From assembly GCA_024403365.1 (NCBI GenBank), contig JAKSRX010000005.1, positions 1 through 44,376 of the forward strand: a stretch of 44,376 nt of DNA, read 5' to 3'. Shown here in pieces: positions 1 through 7,235 of this stretch (position 1 is its first letter; each line of letters opens with the position of its first letter). The notes under the pieces are model-generated. The model saw only the letters and a program-made list of their open reading frames with translations. It searched no databases and was not told where the DNA came from. A program made the translations under genes and the position numbers. The DNA is from Acetatifactor sp. GTDB taxonomy: Bacteria; Bacillota; Clostridia; Lachnospirales; Lachnospiraceae.

Positions 1-673
1 ATACATAGGAGTTCCAGCACTCGATGACCTTCAGGATCACGATGGTGACGATGGTAGGTCTGCTGATGGGGATCATGACCTTCCACAAGTATTTGAAATC
101 CGATGTGCCATCCACCTTGGCTGCCTTATACAACTCGTTAGGGATCTGCTCAAAGTTCTCCTTCAGCAGGTATATATAGAAAACAGAGGTCACGGAAGGC
201 AGGATCAGACCGGTGAAGGTATTTCTCAGATCCATGTTGGTGATGGTGACATAGTTGGTGATGATCACCAGTTCGTTGGGGATCATCATCAGGGAAAGAA
301 GCAGGGCGAATACGATGTTCTTTCCGTAGAACTCCAGTCTTGCAAAAGCGAAGGCTGCCAGTACGATCACCAGCATCATCACAGCGGTGGTGATCAATGT
401 AAAGAGGATGGTGTTGGCAAAATATCTGGCCAGAGGCACTGCCGTAAACGCATCCAGGTAATTCTGCAGTGTGGGCTGGGTGGTAAAGAAGGCAGGAATT
501 CGCTCGGAGTTATAGGAGCTGTAGCTTTTGACGGAGGTCAACAGCATCCAGTAAAAGGGAAACAGCACGATCAGTCCCCAGACTGTGAGAAACAGGTAGG
601 TAAACCCTTTGCTCACACCGTTTTTGATGGCCGCATTCCTCTCGATTTTTTCAAATTCATTTTGTGCTTTCAT
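1..673 (-). CDS. Carbohydrate ABC transporter permease, MalG-like (3' end off the window)
   Basis: Inner-membrane permease of a CUT1-type sugar ABC importer; it would pair with the permease at 687-1577 to form the channel. 224 residues are visible and the frame is open at the left edge, so the C-terminus (roughly 50 residues by family size) is missing. A hydrophobic segment spans about residues 24-46, with further membrane segments at about 88-112, 120-140 and 155-170. The cytoplasmic EAA loop that docks on the ATPase lies at about 180-203 (ELYKAAKVDGT, then KVMIP). The ATG at 673 has AGGAAAG upstream; another ATG 8 nt upstream is out of frame. It follows the other permease by 13 nt. The substrate cannot be read; the epimerase upstream in the operon suggests a sugar. 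No substrate-binding protein is visible, and it may lie beyond the edge. Confidence 0.9.
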   Translation of the reverse strand, partial: MKAQNEFEKIERNAAIKNGVSKGFTYLFLTVWGLIVLFPFYWMLLTSVKSYSSYNSERIPAFFTTQPTLQNYLDAFTAVPLARYFANTILFTLITTAVMMLVIVLAAFAFARLEFYGKNIVFALLLSLMMIPNELVIITNYVTITNMDLRNTFTGLILPSVTSVFYIYLLKENFEQIPNELYKAAKVDGTSDFKYLWKVMIPISRPTIVTIVILKVIECWNSYV

Positions 674-686
674 ACTTCATACTTTC

Positions 687-1577
687 CTAATAGTGAACAT
701 TTTTCTTACTGATCAAAAGGTTGATACAGGTGATGGTAAATACCAGCGAGAACAGGATCAGCGCCGCTGCGGATGCGTAGGAAGGATATCCGCCGCTGTT
801 ACCGTAAAGCATATCGTAGACATAGCCCACGATGGTGTTCATACCTGCGGCATTCAGGTCGGTACCGAAGATCGCGACCTCATCACTGTAGGCTTTGAAT
901 GCTCCGATGAAACCTGTGATGACCAGATAGAAGATCATAGGTGAGATCATAGGCAGGGTGATACGGAAGAAAATACGTAATTTTCCGGTGCCGTCCACCT
1001 TTGCCGCCTTGTAATAATCCTGCTTCACGGATGCCAATGCACTGGTGAGGATCAGGATCTTGAACGGCATAACTACCCAGATGGTATAAAAACACATGAC
1101 AAACATCTTGGCCCAATAAGGACCGTCGATGAAGTCGATGCTGGAACCACCGAACCGGTTGATGATCAGGTTCACCAGGCCGTCGGTGTAAGCATTTTTC
1201 TTAAACAGGATCATAAATACCAGACCTACCGCCAGGGTGTTGGTCACATAAGGCAGGAAATAGATGGTCTGGAACAGATCTCTGAGCCCCTTGATACTTG
1301 CAAGCAATGTGGAGATCACCAGCGCGATGATGGTAGACAAAGGCACGGTGATCAGTACGATGATGAAGGTATTCTTCACCGCCTGCAGGAAGTATGGATC
1401 ATGCAGTACGTAGGAATAGTTGTACCAGCCCACGCCGAAGAAGGACTGGGACGCAAAATTGTATCCCTCCTCAAAGGAATACACCAGTACATCCACCAGG
1501 GGATATACCATAAATACGCTTAAGAACAGGAGGGCCGGCAGAAGATACAGCCATCCTTTCAGTTTTCTTTTGTCCAT
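687..1577 (-). CDS. Carbohydrate ABC transporter permease, MalF-like
   Basis: Second membrane subunit of the sugar ABC importer (296 residues, typical for the MalF/UgpA type without a large periplasmic insertion). A membrane segment at about 8-30 is followed by five more hydrophobic stretches (about 70-92, 105-125, 157-180, 212-230, 265-285). The EAA loop is at about 188-211 (YYKAAKVDGT, then ITLPM), closely like that of its partner, as expected for two subunits contacting an ATPase dimer. It starts 3 nt after the ATPase gene stops, so translation is probably coupled. The family is clear; the transported sugar is unknown. Confidence 0.93.
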   Translation of the reverse strand: MDKRKLKGWLYLLPALLFLSVFMVYPLVDVLVYSFEEGYNFASQSFFGVGWYNYSYVLHDPYFLQAVKNTFIIVLITVPLSTIIALVISTLLASIKGLRDLFQTIYFLPYVTNTLAVGLVFMILFKKNAYTDGLVNLIINRFGGSSIDFIDGPYWAKMFVMCFYTIWVVMPFKILILTSALASVKQDYYKAAKVDGTGKLRIFFRITLPMISPMIFYLVITGFIGAFKAYSDEVAIFGTDLNAAGMNTIVGYVYDMLYGNSGGYPSYASAAALILFSLVFTITCINLLISKKNVHY

Positions 1578-1580
1578 ACC

Positions 1581-2690
1581 CTACCCCCGAACTGCCTTGA
1601 ACTCAATGCTCTTTTCGGTCTGGGCAGAGAACAGTTTCACTTTATTGGGATTCAGGGCGAAGCGAACACATTTCTGTGCGGCATCCACCTTGATCTCTGC
1701 GTTCATGATAGAACGGATCTCCGTGTTGAGGCATGCGGCGCTGGTGCTGACTACCGTGGTATCACGGCCGGTGACTTCCACACCCTTCAGATCACAGGAT
1801 AAAGGGCCATCCTCCTGCAGGATAAATCCTTCGGGACGGATGCCTACATAGACTTCCTGATCCTCCACACCGGACAGTTCCATCACTTCCTCGGTGCCGA
1901 TGATCAACTTGCCTCCTGCCACTTTGCCGGTAAATACATTGATGGGAGGGGTGCCTAAGAATTTCGCAACGAAAAGATTTACGGGATGATCGTACACATC
2001 CTGGGGCTTACCGATCTGGTGTACCACGCCATCCTTCATGACCACGATCATATCGGAGATACTCATAGCCTCCTCCTGGTCATGGGTGACAAAGATGGTC
2101 GTAACTTTGGTCTCATGCTGAATGCGTCGGATCTCCTCTCTGGTCTGCAGTCTCAGTCTTGCATCCAGGTTGGAAAGGGGCTCGTCCAGAAGCAGTACCT
2201 TAGGCATTTTCACCAGTGCTCTTGCGATGGCTACACGCTGCTGCTGACCGCCGGAAAGTTCTCCGGGCTTACGGTCCATCAGTTCATCGATCTGTACCAT
2301 CTTTGCGGCATTGACTACTCGCTTCTCCATCTCCTCTTTAGAGAGCTTCTCCTTACCCTTCAGATTCTCCAAAGGGAAATAAATATTCTGGCGAACGGTA
2401 AGATGAGGATAGAGCGCATAGTTCTGGAATACCAGTCCTACTCCTCTGTTCTCGGGAGGCAGGTTGGTCACATCATCCTCTCCGAAAAAGATCTGTCCCG
2501 AGGTGGGCTTTTCCAGTCCGCTGATCAGATTCAGGGTGGTACTCTTACCACATCCGGAAGGTCCCAGAAGACCGATCAGTTTGCCGTCCGGGATCTCAAA
2601 ATCAAAATCATTTACCGCGATCACTTCCGATTTGCCGGTTTTATTATAGCTTTGAAACTTCTTAGTCAGATTCTTCAGTATTACTTTCAT
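1581..2690 (-). CDS. Sugar ABC transporter ATP-binding protein, MsmK/UgpC family
   Basis: Cytoplasmic ATPase that powers the two permeases downstream. In 369 residues it has Walker A GPSGCGKST at 43-51, Q-loop Gln89, signature LSGGQQQRVAIARAL from 145, Walker B VLLLDEP at 165-171 and H-loop His203. The C-terminal 120 residues form the beta-rich TOBE/OB regulatory region usual for MalK-like proteins. The start ATG has GGAG seven bases upstream, overlapping the end of the epimerase gene, whose stop is 4 nt away. In many Firmicutes a single MsmK serves several importers and is encoded elsewhere; here the ATPase sits inside the transporter operon, in front of the permeases, suggesting a dedicated subunit. 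That last point is inference. Confidence 0.96.
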   Translation of the reverse strand: MKVILKNLTKKFQSYNKTGKSEVIAVNDFDFEIPDGKLIGLLGPSGCGKSTTLNLISGLEKPTSGQIFFGEDDVTNLPPENRGVGLVFQNYALYPHLTVRQNIYFPLENLKGKEKLSKEEMEKRVVNAAKMVQIDELMDRKPGELSGGQQQRVAIARALVKMPKVLLLDEPLSNLDARLRLQTREEIRRIQHETKVTTIFVTHDQEEAMSISDMIVVMKDGVVHQIGKPQDVYDHPVNLFVAKFLGTPPINVFTGKVAGGKLIIGTEEVMELSGVEDQEVYVGIRPEGFILQEDGPLSCDLKGVEVTGRDTTVVSTSAACLNTEIRSIMNAEIKVDAAQKCVRFALNPNKVKLFSAQTEKSIEFKAVRG

Positions 2691-2694
2691 CTCT

Positions 2695-3576
2695 TTACTC
2701 CGTAAACTCCATCATATATCCGTTCTCAAATACCGCGCCGCTTTCCAGCACGTTGGTATACTCTCTGTCCTGCAGTTCTCCCGCGAAATCCTCCGCATCA
2801 CATCTACCGCACCAGGGCTCGATGCACACGAAAGGCGCATCCTTGCCTTCAGGGGACCAGATAGCGAAAAGAGGCATATCAAAGCGAACGGTCACATATC
2901 TCTTGCCCTGCTTGTTCACAAGACCCACTTCACCGGTCTGCTTTCCTTCTATCATATAGGTACAGCGATCGAAGAAGCCGGGAGTGATCAGAGCCTTTGA
3001 CTCTGTCAGGGGAAGCACGATATCTTCTCTCAGCGCCATACCGGTAGGCACATCGTTTCCGTGATGATGGATCTCCTCCACACCGCCGAAATACAGGCTG
3101 TAACCATATTTGTCATCGTCCCCGTCCTGAGGGCAATTGAACGCGGGATGAGCGCCGATGGAGAAATACATAGTATCCTCACCGGTGTTGCTTACCTTCC
3201 ACATGACCTTCACGGTATTGCCTTCCAACTTGTAACCGATGTTCAGCACAAAAACGAAGGGATATTTTGCATAGGTCTCCTGGTTTGAGATCAGGGTAAA
3301 CCAGATCTCATCCGAAGTCTGCATGAAAAGAGAATGCTCCATATCTCTGGCAAAGCCATGCTGACCCATGGGATACTTCTCACCCTTCCAGATAAATTCC
3401 TTATTTTTCAGGCTTCCCACGAAAGGGAAGAGCACGGGAGAGGTTCTTCCCCAGAACTTCTTATCTCCCTGCCACATAAACTCCGTGCCGCTCTGCTTGC
3501 CGTACACAGACTTGATCTCCGCGCCGAAGGAATCTACTTCCACGCGCAGCATATCGTTTTCGATGGTATATCTCAT
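2695..3576 (-). CDS. Aldose 1-epimerase family protein (LacX-like)
   Basis: Predicted cytoplasmic mutarotase or sugar-binding epimerase with the galactose mutarotase beta-sandwich fold. The 293 residues carry the hallmarks of the LacX-type branch: the GQHGFARD segment (His73, Arg77), GAHPAFNCP (His143, candidate general acid) and CIEPW (Glu253, candidate catalytic base). These match the two-His/one-Glu active site known for aldose 1-epimerases. A good ribosome site (AAGGAG) precedes the ATG. It lies directly upstream of the sugar ABC transporter and probably interconverts anomers of the imported sugar, though LacX-type proteins are poorly characterised and the substrate is not known. Confidence 0.9.
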   Translation of the reverse strand: MRYTIENDMLRVEVDSFGAEIKSVYGKQSGTEFMWQGDKKFWGRTSPVLFPFVGSLKNKEFIWKGEKYPMGQHGFARDMEHSLFMQTSDEIWFTLISNQETYAKYPFVFVLNIGYKLEGNTVKVMWKVSNTGEDTMYFSIGAHPAFNCPQDGDDDKYGYSLYFGGVEEIHHHGNDVPTGMALREDIVLPLTESKALITPGFFDRCTYMIEGKQTGEVGLVNKQGKRYVTVRFDMPLFAIWSPEGKDAPFVCIEPWCGRCDAEDFAGELQDREYTNVLESGAVFENGYMMEFTE

Positions 3577-3587
3577 AATGTCTCCTT

Positions 3588-3797
3588 TTACTTGCCGTTC
3601 ACAGCATCGACCACGCCGGGCTCTACTTCTTTGGCGCAGTCATTACAGAACAGGATCCAATCCTCTGTGATATTGGAATCCGCATCCACCGCGATCTCCG
3701 CCTGGCAGCGATCACAGTGAACGATACGTTTCTCTCCGCCGCATGCGGTGAGGGTCAGCATCAGTAAAACAAGTGCAAGTACAAATGATCTCTTCAT
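3588..3797 (-). CDS. Small lipoprotein with a two-CXXC zinc-ribbon-like domain
   Basis: A 69-residue protein with a lipoprotein signal: basic start, hydrophobic core, then lipobox LTAC with Cys19 as the lipidation site. The mature part is only 50 residues and has two CXXC knuckles (Cys28/Cys31 and Cys51/Cys54) about 20 residues apart, the spacing of a small zinc ribbon or rubredoxin-like metal site. I do not recognise a named family. It lies between the Fe-S aldo/keto reductase (stop 5 nt upstream) and the epimerase (start 11 nt downstream), so it is part of the operon. Two paired-Cys motifs outside the membrane could bind zinc or iron or act as a redox pair; the sequence does not decide this. 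Confidence 0.8.
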   Translation of the reverse strand: MKRSFVLALVLLMLTLTACGGEKRIVHCDRCQAEIAVDADSNITEDWILFCNDCAKEVEPGVVDAVNGK

Positions 3798-3802
3798 ATT
3801 CT

Positions 3803-4996
3803 TTAGTCCTTTCCTTTTCTCTGCATGAACTTTCTTGCCACGGAAATACCCACCTTGTAAGGCAGGGGTCTCAGTGCTGCGTCCGCCTCTTTCAGTTTCT
3901 CGCGGATAGGCAGGTGCTGAGGACAGTGCATTTCACACTTACCGCACTGAATACACTGGGAAGCGAAGCAGGCTTCTCTTCTCATACCCATATTTCTGGC
4001 AAACTCAAATCTTGCAGCATTCTTTCCGGATTCTTCGATGTACATCAGATTGTAGTGGTAGAAGGTTCCGGGAATATCTACTCCCTTGGGACAGGGCATA
4101 CAATATCTGCAGCCGGTACAACCCACCTTCTCGCGCTCACGGATGATGGTCTTCACCTGCTCCACCAGTGCCATATCTTCCTCGGTCATCTGGCCTGCCT
4201 GTGCATCGGAAGCGATCCTTACATTTTCGTTAAGCATCTCCATGGAGTTCATACCGGACAGAACGCAGGTGACCTCCGCCTGATCCCACAGCCAGCGAAG
4301 TCCCAGCTCCGCAGGGGTAAATCTCTTTTCGCTTTGGGAAAGCAGATCCTTGGCCTTCGTAGGAAGTGTTACCAGTTTGCCGCCGCGCAGAGGCTCCATG
4401 ATGATCACGGGAACACCCTTCTCTGCTGCTGCCTGCAGTCCCTTGCGGCCTGCCTGGCTGGTCTCATCCAGATAGTTGTACTGGATCTGGCAGAAGTCCC
4501 AGTCATAAGCATTCAGGATCTTGATAAACATATCGGTATCACCGTGGTAGGAAAAGCCCACCTGACGGATGGTGCCGTCTTCTTTGTGCTTTTTGATCCA
4601 GTCCTCGATGCCTAAGCCTTTCAGTTTTTCCCACTCTGCAAAGTCGGTGAACATATGCATAAGATAATAATCGATATAGGTGGTGCGAAGTCTGGTCAGT
4701 TCCTCCTGGAAGGTCTTCTCCACCGCTTCCTGGGTACGCATCAGGTACTGGGGCAGTTTCGTCGCAATATAGACCTTCTCACGAACCTTGTTCTCGGAGA
4801 GGATGCGGCCCAGCACTTCCTCGTTGCCGGGATAGATGTAGGCGGTATCATAATAATTGATACCCATCTCGATGGCAGCCAACACTTCCTTCTCTGCCTT
4901 CTCGTAATCCGTTCCGGCACCCTTTTTAGAGAAGCGCATACATCCGTAGCCCAGCTGTGAAATCTCATTACCGTACCTGTCTTTTCTGTATAACAT
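3803..4996 (-). CDS. Aldo/keto reductase with C-terminal ferredoxin domain
   Basis: NAD(P)H-dependent oxidoreductase fused to an iron-sulfur tail (397 residues). The N-terminal TIM barrel (about 1-280) has the aldo/keto reductase tetrad in expected places: Asp50, Tyr55, Lys80 and His114. The tail (about 290-365) has Cys293, 296, 299, 302 followed by Pro, and Cys348, 351, 354, 358 followed by Pro, consistent with two [4Fe-4S] clusters. This architecture is widespread in anaerobic Clostridia, but the physiological substrate and electron partner are generally unknown. The start has a perfect AAGGAGGT site. It lies 17 nt after the DUF4125 gene and 5 nt before the small lipoprotein gene, so the three are probably co-transcribed. 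Confidence 0.95.
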   Translation of the reverse strand: MLYRKDRYGNEISQLGYGCMRFSKKGAGTDYEKAEKEVLAAIEMGINYYDTAYIYPGNEEVLGRILSENKVREKVYIATKLPQYLMRTQEAVEKTFQEELTRLRTTYIDYYLMHMFTDFAEWEKLKGLGIEDWIKKHKEDGTIRQVGFSYHGDTDMFIKILNAYDWDFCQIQYNYLDETSQAGRKGLQAAAEKGVPVIIMEPLRGGKLVTLPTKAKDLLSQSEKRFTPAELGLRWLWDQAEVTCVLSGMNSMEMLNENVRIASDAQAGQMTEEDMALVEQVKTIIREREKVGCTGCRYCMPCPKGVDIPGTFYHYNLMYIEESGKNAARFEFARNMGMRREACFASQCIQCGKCEMHCPQHLPIREKLKEADAALRPLPYKVGISVARKFMQRKGKD

Positions 4997-5013
4997 TGTG
5001 ACCTCCTTGTCTG

Positions 5014-5631
5014 TTATATACGTTTCTCCAACTCACTGATATCCCTGTATCCGTAAAGTTTTGCCGTATTTTCAATGGTCTCTCTTGCAATGTTTCTGCC
5101 TGCTTTTACACATTCTACCACATACCGTCCATACAGTAGAAGCATTTCATCGGAATAAGTGCTGATCTCCCCGCGAAGATAGGTCTCATAGGAGGTGTTG
5201 AAGGCATTGTCCTCATAGGTGTGAATACTTCTGGCGTTCAATGCCGCCTTGGGATACTCCTCGGCAAAGGCCTCCATCATCCCCACCTGAATGGCAACGA
5301 TCTGCTCGATCACCGCCTTCTTCTCCTCACTGATCGGCGGGAAAAACCGCTTCAGTTCCTCGTATCTATCAGGCGCGGTACTTTCCATCATGCGTCCGTA
5401 CTTTTCGGTGATCAGATTGTGGCCGAGAGCATACTCCCGTCTGAACTCCTCATAATATTGTAAAAGCATAAGCTTGTTCCAGGTCAGATATTGACTCCTT
5501 CTCATGATGGAAAAGGTCGTCCAGTCATTCTGACAAAAAGCCCGTCCGCCCTCATTCTGTACCTTGTCAAAAGCCTCAAACTCCAGCTTAGCGATTCTTA
5601 AGGCAAGTTCGGAGATCGTAAGATCTTCCAA
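5014..5631 (-). CDS. DUF4125 family protein
   Basis: A 205-residue soluble, mostly helical protein. I recognise DUF4125 from the conserved N-terminal FDKVQNEGGRAFCQNDW segment, LITEKYGRMMESTAPD, and the C-terminal TYLRGEISTYS and ENTAKLYGY segments. The function of the family is unknown; relatives are often found with or fused to nucleotidyltransferase-like DUF4037 domains, but no such domain is present here. The start is a TTG at 5631 chosen because AAGGAAGGTG lies 7 bases upstream and there is no in-frame ATG nearby. It is the first gene of the operon that continues into the Fe-S aldo/keto reductase and the sugar transporter, and it follows an unusually structured leader. Confidence 0.85.
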   Translation of the reverse strand: MEDLTISELALRIAKLEFEAFDKVQNEGGRAFCQNDWTTFSIMRRSQYLTWNKLMLLQYYEEFRREYALGHNLITEKYGRMMESTAPDRYEELKRFFPPISEEKKAVIEQIVAIQVGMMEAFAEEYPKAALNARSIHTYEDNAFNTSYETYLRGEISTYSDEMLLLYGRYVVECVKAGRNIARETIENTAKLYGYRDISELEKRI

Positions 5632-5692
5632 ATCGGATCACCTTCCTTTCCGGCAAGGGTCTGTTCTTTGATTCTCTTCCCACATCAAAAGC

Positions 5693-5737
5693 AGGCAGAC
5701 ACAGATCTGCCAAATAGCACATCTATACTGTCTGCCT
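5693..5737 (-). repeat. Inverted repeat in the DUF4125 operon leader, with a competing inner hairpin
   Basis: AGGCAGACA (5693-5701) and its exact complement TGTCTGCCT (5729-5737) form a 9-bp stem with a 27-nt loop. Inside it, TCTGCC at 5706-5711 can pair instead with GGCAGA at 5694-5699, giving a shorter hairpin that uses the same 3' arm. Four Us follow on the transcribed strand. The two folds exclude one another, as in attenuators. The pairing is plain in the sequence; the regulatory role is inferred. Confidence 0.5.
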
Positions 5738-5789
5738 ACCCCCTCAATACTCTCACGGTGAAATATTCGCCGACGATAAGATCCTTCAA
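5736..5789 (-). CDS. Possible 17-residue leader peptide upstream of the DUF4125 operon
   Basis: A short frame begins at TTG (5789) with AGGG seven bases upstream and encodes 17 residues (MKDLIVGEYFTVRVLRG). Its TAG stop overlaps the first bases of the 5' arm of the 9-bp inverted repeat at 5693-5737. That placement is what one expects if ribosome position controls which hairpin forms. There is no run of one amino acid, so a classical amino-acid attenuator is not indicated. It may be a chance frame. Confidence 0.22.
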   Translation of the reverse strand: MKDLIVGEYFTVRVLRG

Positions 5790-5827
5790 AGAATTACCCT
5801 CTTTCTCTGCAAAACATCTTACCCTTG

Positions 5828-5857
5828 ATTATAACCTTTTCAGGACTTATTTTTCAA
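5828..5857 (-). promoter_or_regulatory. Candidate promoter for the DUF4125-AKR-ABC operon
   Basis: On the minus strand TTGAAA (5857-5852) and TATAAT (5833-5828) are separated by 18 bases. A better -35, TTGACA, lies 6 bases further upstream but would give a 24-base spacer. Transcription would begin near 5821 and leave about 190 nt of leader before the DUF4125 start. Confidence 0.5.
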
Positions 5858-5897
5858 TGTCAACGGTAAGATTTTTACAAAGAGTTTACACTTTTTC

Positions 5898-5999
5898 TCA
5901 GTCCTCCATATACTCTCTGTATTCACTCTCGCTGGCAAAGAGAATATAGTCTCCGTCCACCAGTCCCATGTATCCGCCTGCTGTTACATATCCTTTCAT
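5898..5999 (-). CDS. 33-residue small protein
   Basis: A short gene with a textbook ribosome site: AGGAGG seven bases before the ATG at 5999, ending at TGA 5898. The product is 33 residues, rich in Gly, Tyr and acidic residues (begins MKGYVTAGGYMGLVDGDY and ends EYREYMED). It resembles, from memory, very short Gly/Tyr-rich hypothetical proteins found in other Lachnospiraceae; I know of no function. No signal peptide or membrane segment. It lies 40 nt upstream of the promoter of the DUF4125 operon and is divergent from the acyltransferase gene. I saw no clear promoter or terminator for it. Confidence 0.6.
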   Translation of the reverse strand: MKGYVTAGGYMGLVDGDYILFASESEYREYMED

Positions 6000-6119
6000 A
6001 ATGCTTCCTCCTGATCCTTTCAAAAGCCTTGATTTTCCTTGGCTTTCCTTCGTTTCTGATAAGAGGATATCATTTTTCAAGTCCCATAAACCCACCGCAA
6101 AATCAGCCGTCCGGAATGA

Positions 6120-6148
6120 TTGCAGGCACCTGTAACCTATGTTATAAT
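6120..6148 (+). promoter_or_regulatory. Promoter of the acyltransferase-3 gene
   Basis: TTGCAG at 6120-6125, a 17-base spacer, then TATAAT at 6143-6148 preceded by TG at 6140-6141 (extended -10). The start of transcription should be near 6155, giving a short leader with GGAGG at 6162-6166. Confidence 0.75.
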
Positions 6149-6174
6149 CGTTGTTGAAAACGGAGGTAACTACC

Positions 6175-7227
6175 ATGGCCGAGACCGCAAATAACAAACA
6201 GCATATATACGCATACGATGTTCTTCGTATCCTGTCCGCCTTTATGGTGGTAGTGATCCACACCACCACGAAGAGTTTTCAGGAACTGCCCCTGCTCTCC
6301 GGCAGCTGGACAGCCGTCATGACCACCAGTGCTCTGGCTCATGCCTTCGTACCCATCTTCGTTATGATCAGCGGTGCTCTGTTCCTGTCACCCGATCGCA
6401 AGATCGATACCGCCTCCCTGTGGAAGCACAATATTCTGCGCATGGCCATCGTGCTCTTCGTCTGGAGTTTTGCTTACGGCTTGTATGATTTCCTGCAATA
6501 TAAGGCTTCTTTGAAGTTCCTGGTATGGGAAACTCTGGACGGCCGCAACCATCTCTGGTTCCTGCGAATGCTCATCGGCATCTATGTGATCCTGCCCATT
6601 CTGGCAGTCTGGGTCCGCAATGCTTCTGCCAAGAGCATTCAGTATTTCCTGGTACTCTTCTTTGCCTTCGAGATCTGCGCCGAGACACTCATAGCCTTCA
6701 GCACCCACGAGGTAGTGCAATATGCCCTGAATGTCCGCAACTTCCCTCTGGTATGCAGCTATGCAGGCTTTTTTTTGTTAGGATATTATCTGATCCATGT
6801 AGGCCTTAGTGCCAAAGCAGAAAAGGTATTTGGGGTCCTCACCCTGCTGTCCCTTCCCCTGAGCGCACTTATGTCTTACATCGCTTCCTCCAAGCGTGGC
6901 ATTCCCTATCTGGAGGCTTCCAACAGTTTCTGCCTTCCTACCTTTTTCCTGTCCGCAGGACTGTTCTATTTCATTTTCAGATTCTGCAACAAAAAAACAC
7001 CCAAAGCAGGCACTCACAAGATCCTGAAGGGTCTGGGAGCGGATACTCTGGGTATTTATCTGATTCATATCGGTGTCATGGAACAGCTGGCCCGGTTCGA
7101 TATCAACTGGACAAAGCCCGGTCTCTTCATCGGACTCCTGGGTTACACCTTAGTGGTATTTCTGATCTCTCTGGGTATCTCGGCACTGCTTCGCCGCATC
7201 CCTCTGATCGGAAAATACATCTGCTGA
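6175..7227 (+). CDS. Acyltransferase 3 family integral membrane protein
   Basis: Membrane O-acyltransferase of the OatA/WecH/NodX superfamily (350 residues, about ten hydrophobic segments), which moves acyl groups, usually acetyl, onto sugars of surface polymers. The start region AYDVLRILSAFMVVVIHTT contains the conserved Arg in the first helix and the His at its end, believed to be catalytic. There is no extracellular SGNH domain, so it is the short WecH-like type. The ATG at 6175 follows GGAGG by 8 bases; upstream in-frame TTGs fall between promoter and ribosome site and are rejected. It is monocistronic and convergent with the esterase gene ending at 7236, 8 nt away. Two esterases on the opposite strand make carbohydrate acylation a shared theme, but this is only context. 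Confidence 0.88.
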   Translation: MAETANNKQHIYAYDVLRILSAFMVVVIHTTTKSFQELPLLSGSWTAVMTTSALAHAFVPIFVMISGALFLSPDRKIDTASLWKHNILRMAIVLFVWSFAYGLYDFLQYKASLKFLVWETLDGRNHLWFLRMLIGIYVILPILAVWVRNASAKSIQYFLVLFFAFEICAETLIAFSTHEVVQYALNVRNFPLVCSYAGFFLLGYYLIHVGLSAKAEKVFGVLTLLSLPLSALMSYIASSKRGIPYLEASNSFCLPTFFLSAGLFYFIFRFCNKKTPKAGTHKILKGLGADTLGIYLIHIGVMEQLARFDINWTKPGLFIGLLGYTLVVFLISLGISALLRRIPLIGKYIC

Positions 7228-7235
7228 TCCTTTCT

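Noticed and set aside
5898..6269. 123-codon reading of the small gene upstream of the acyltransferase
   Set aside because: The long version overlaps the divergent acyltransferase start and its promoter. The perfect ribosome site is before the internal ATG at 5999.
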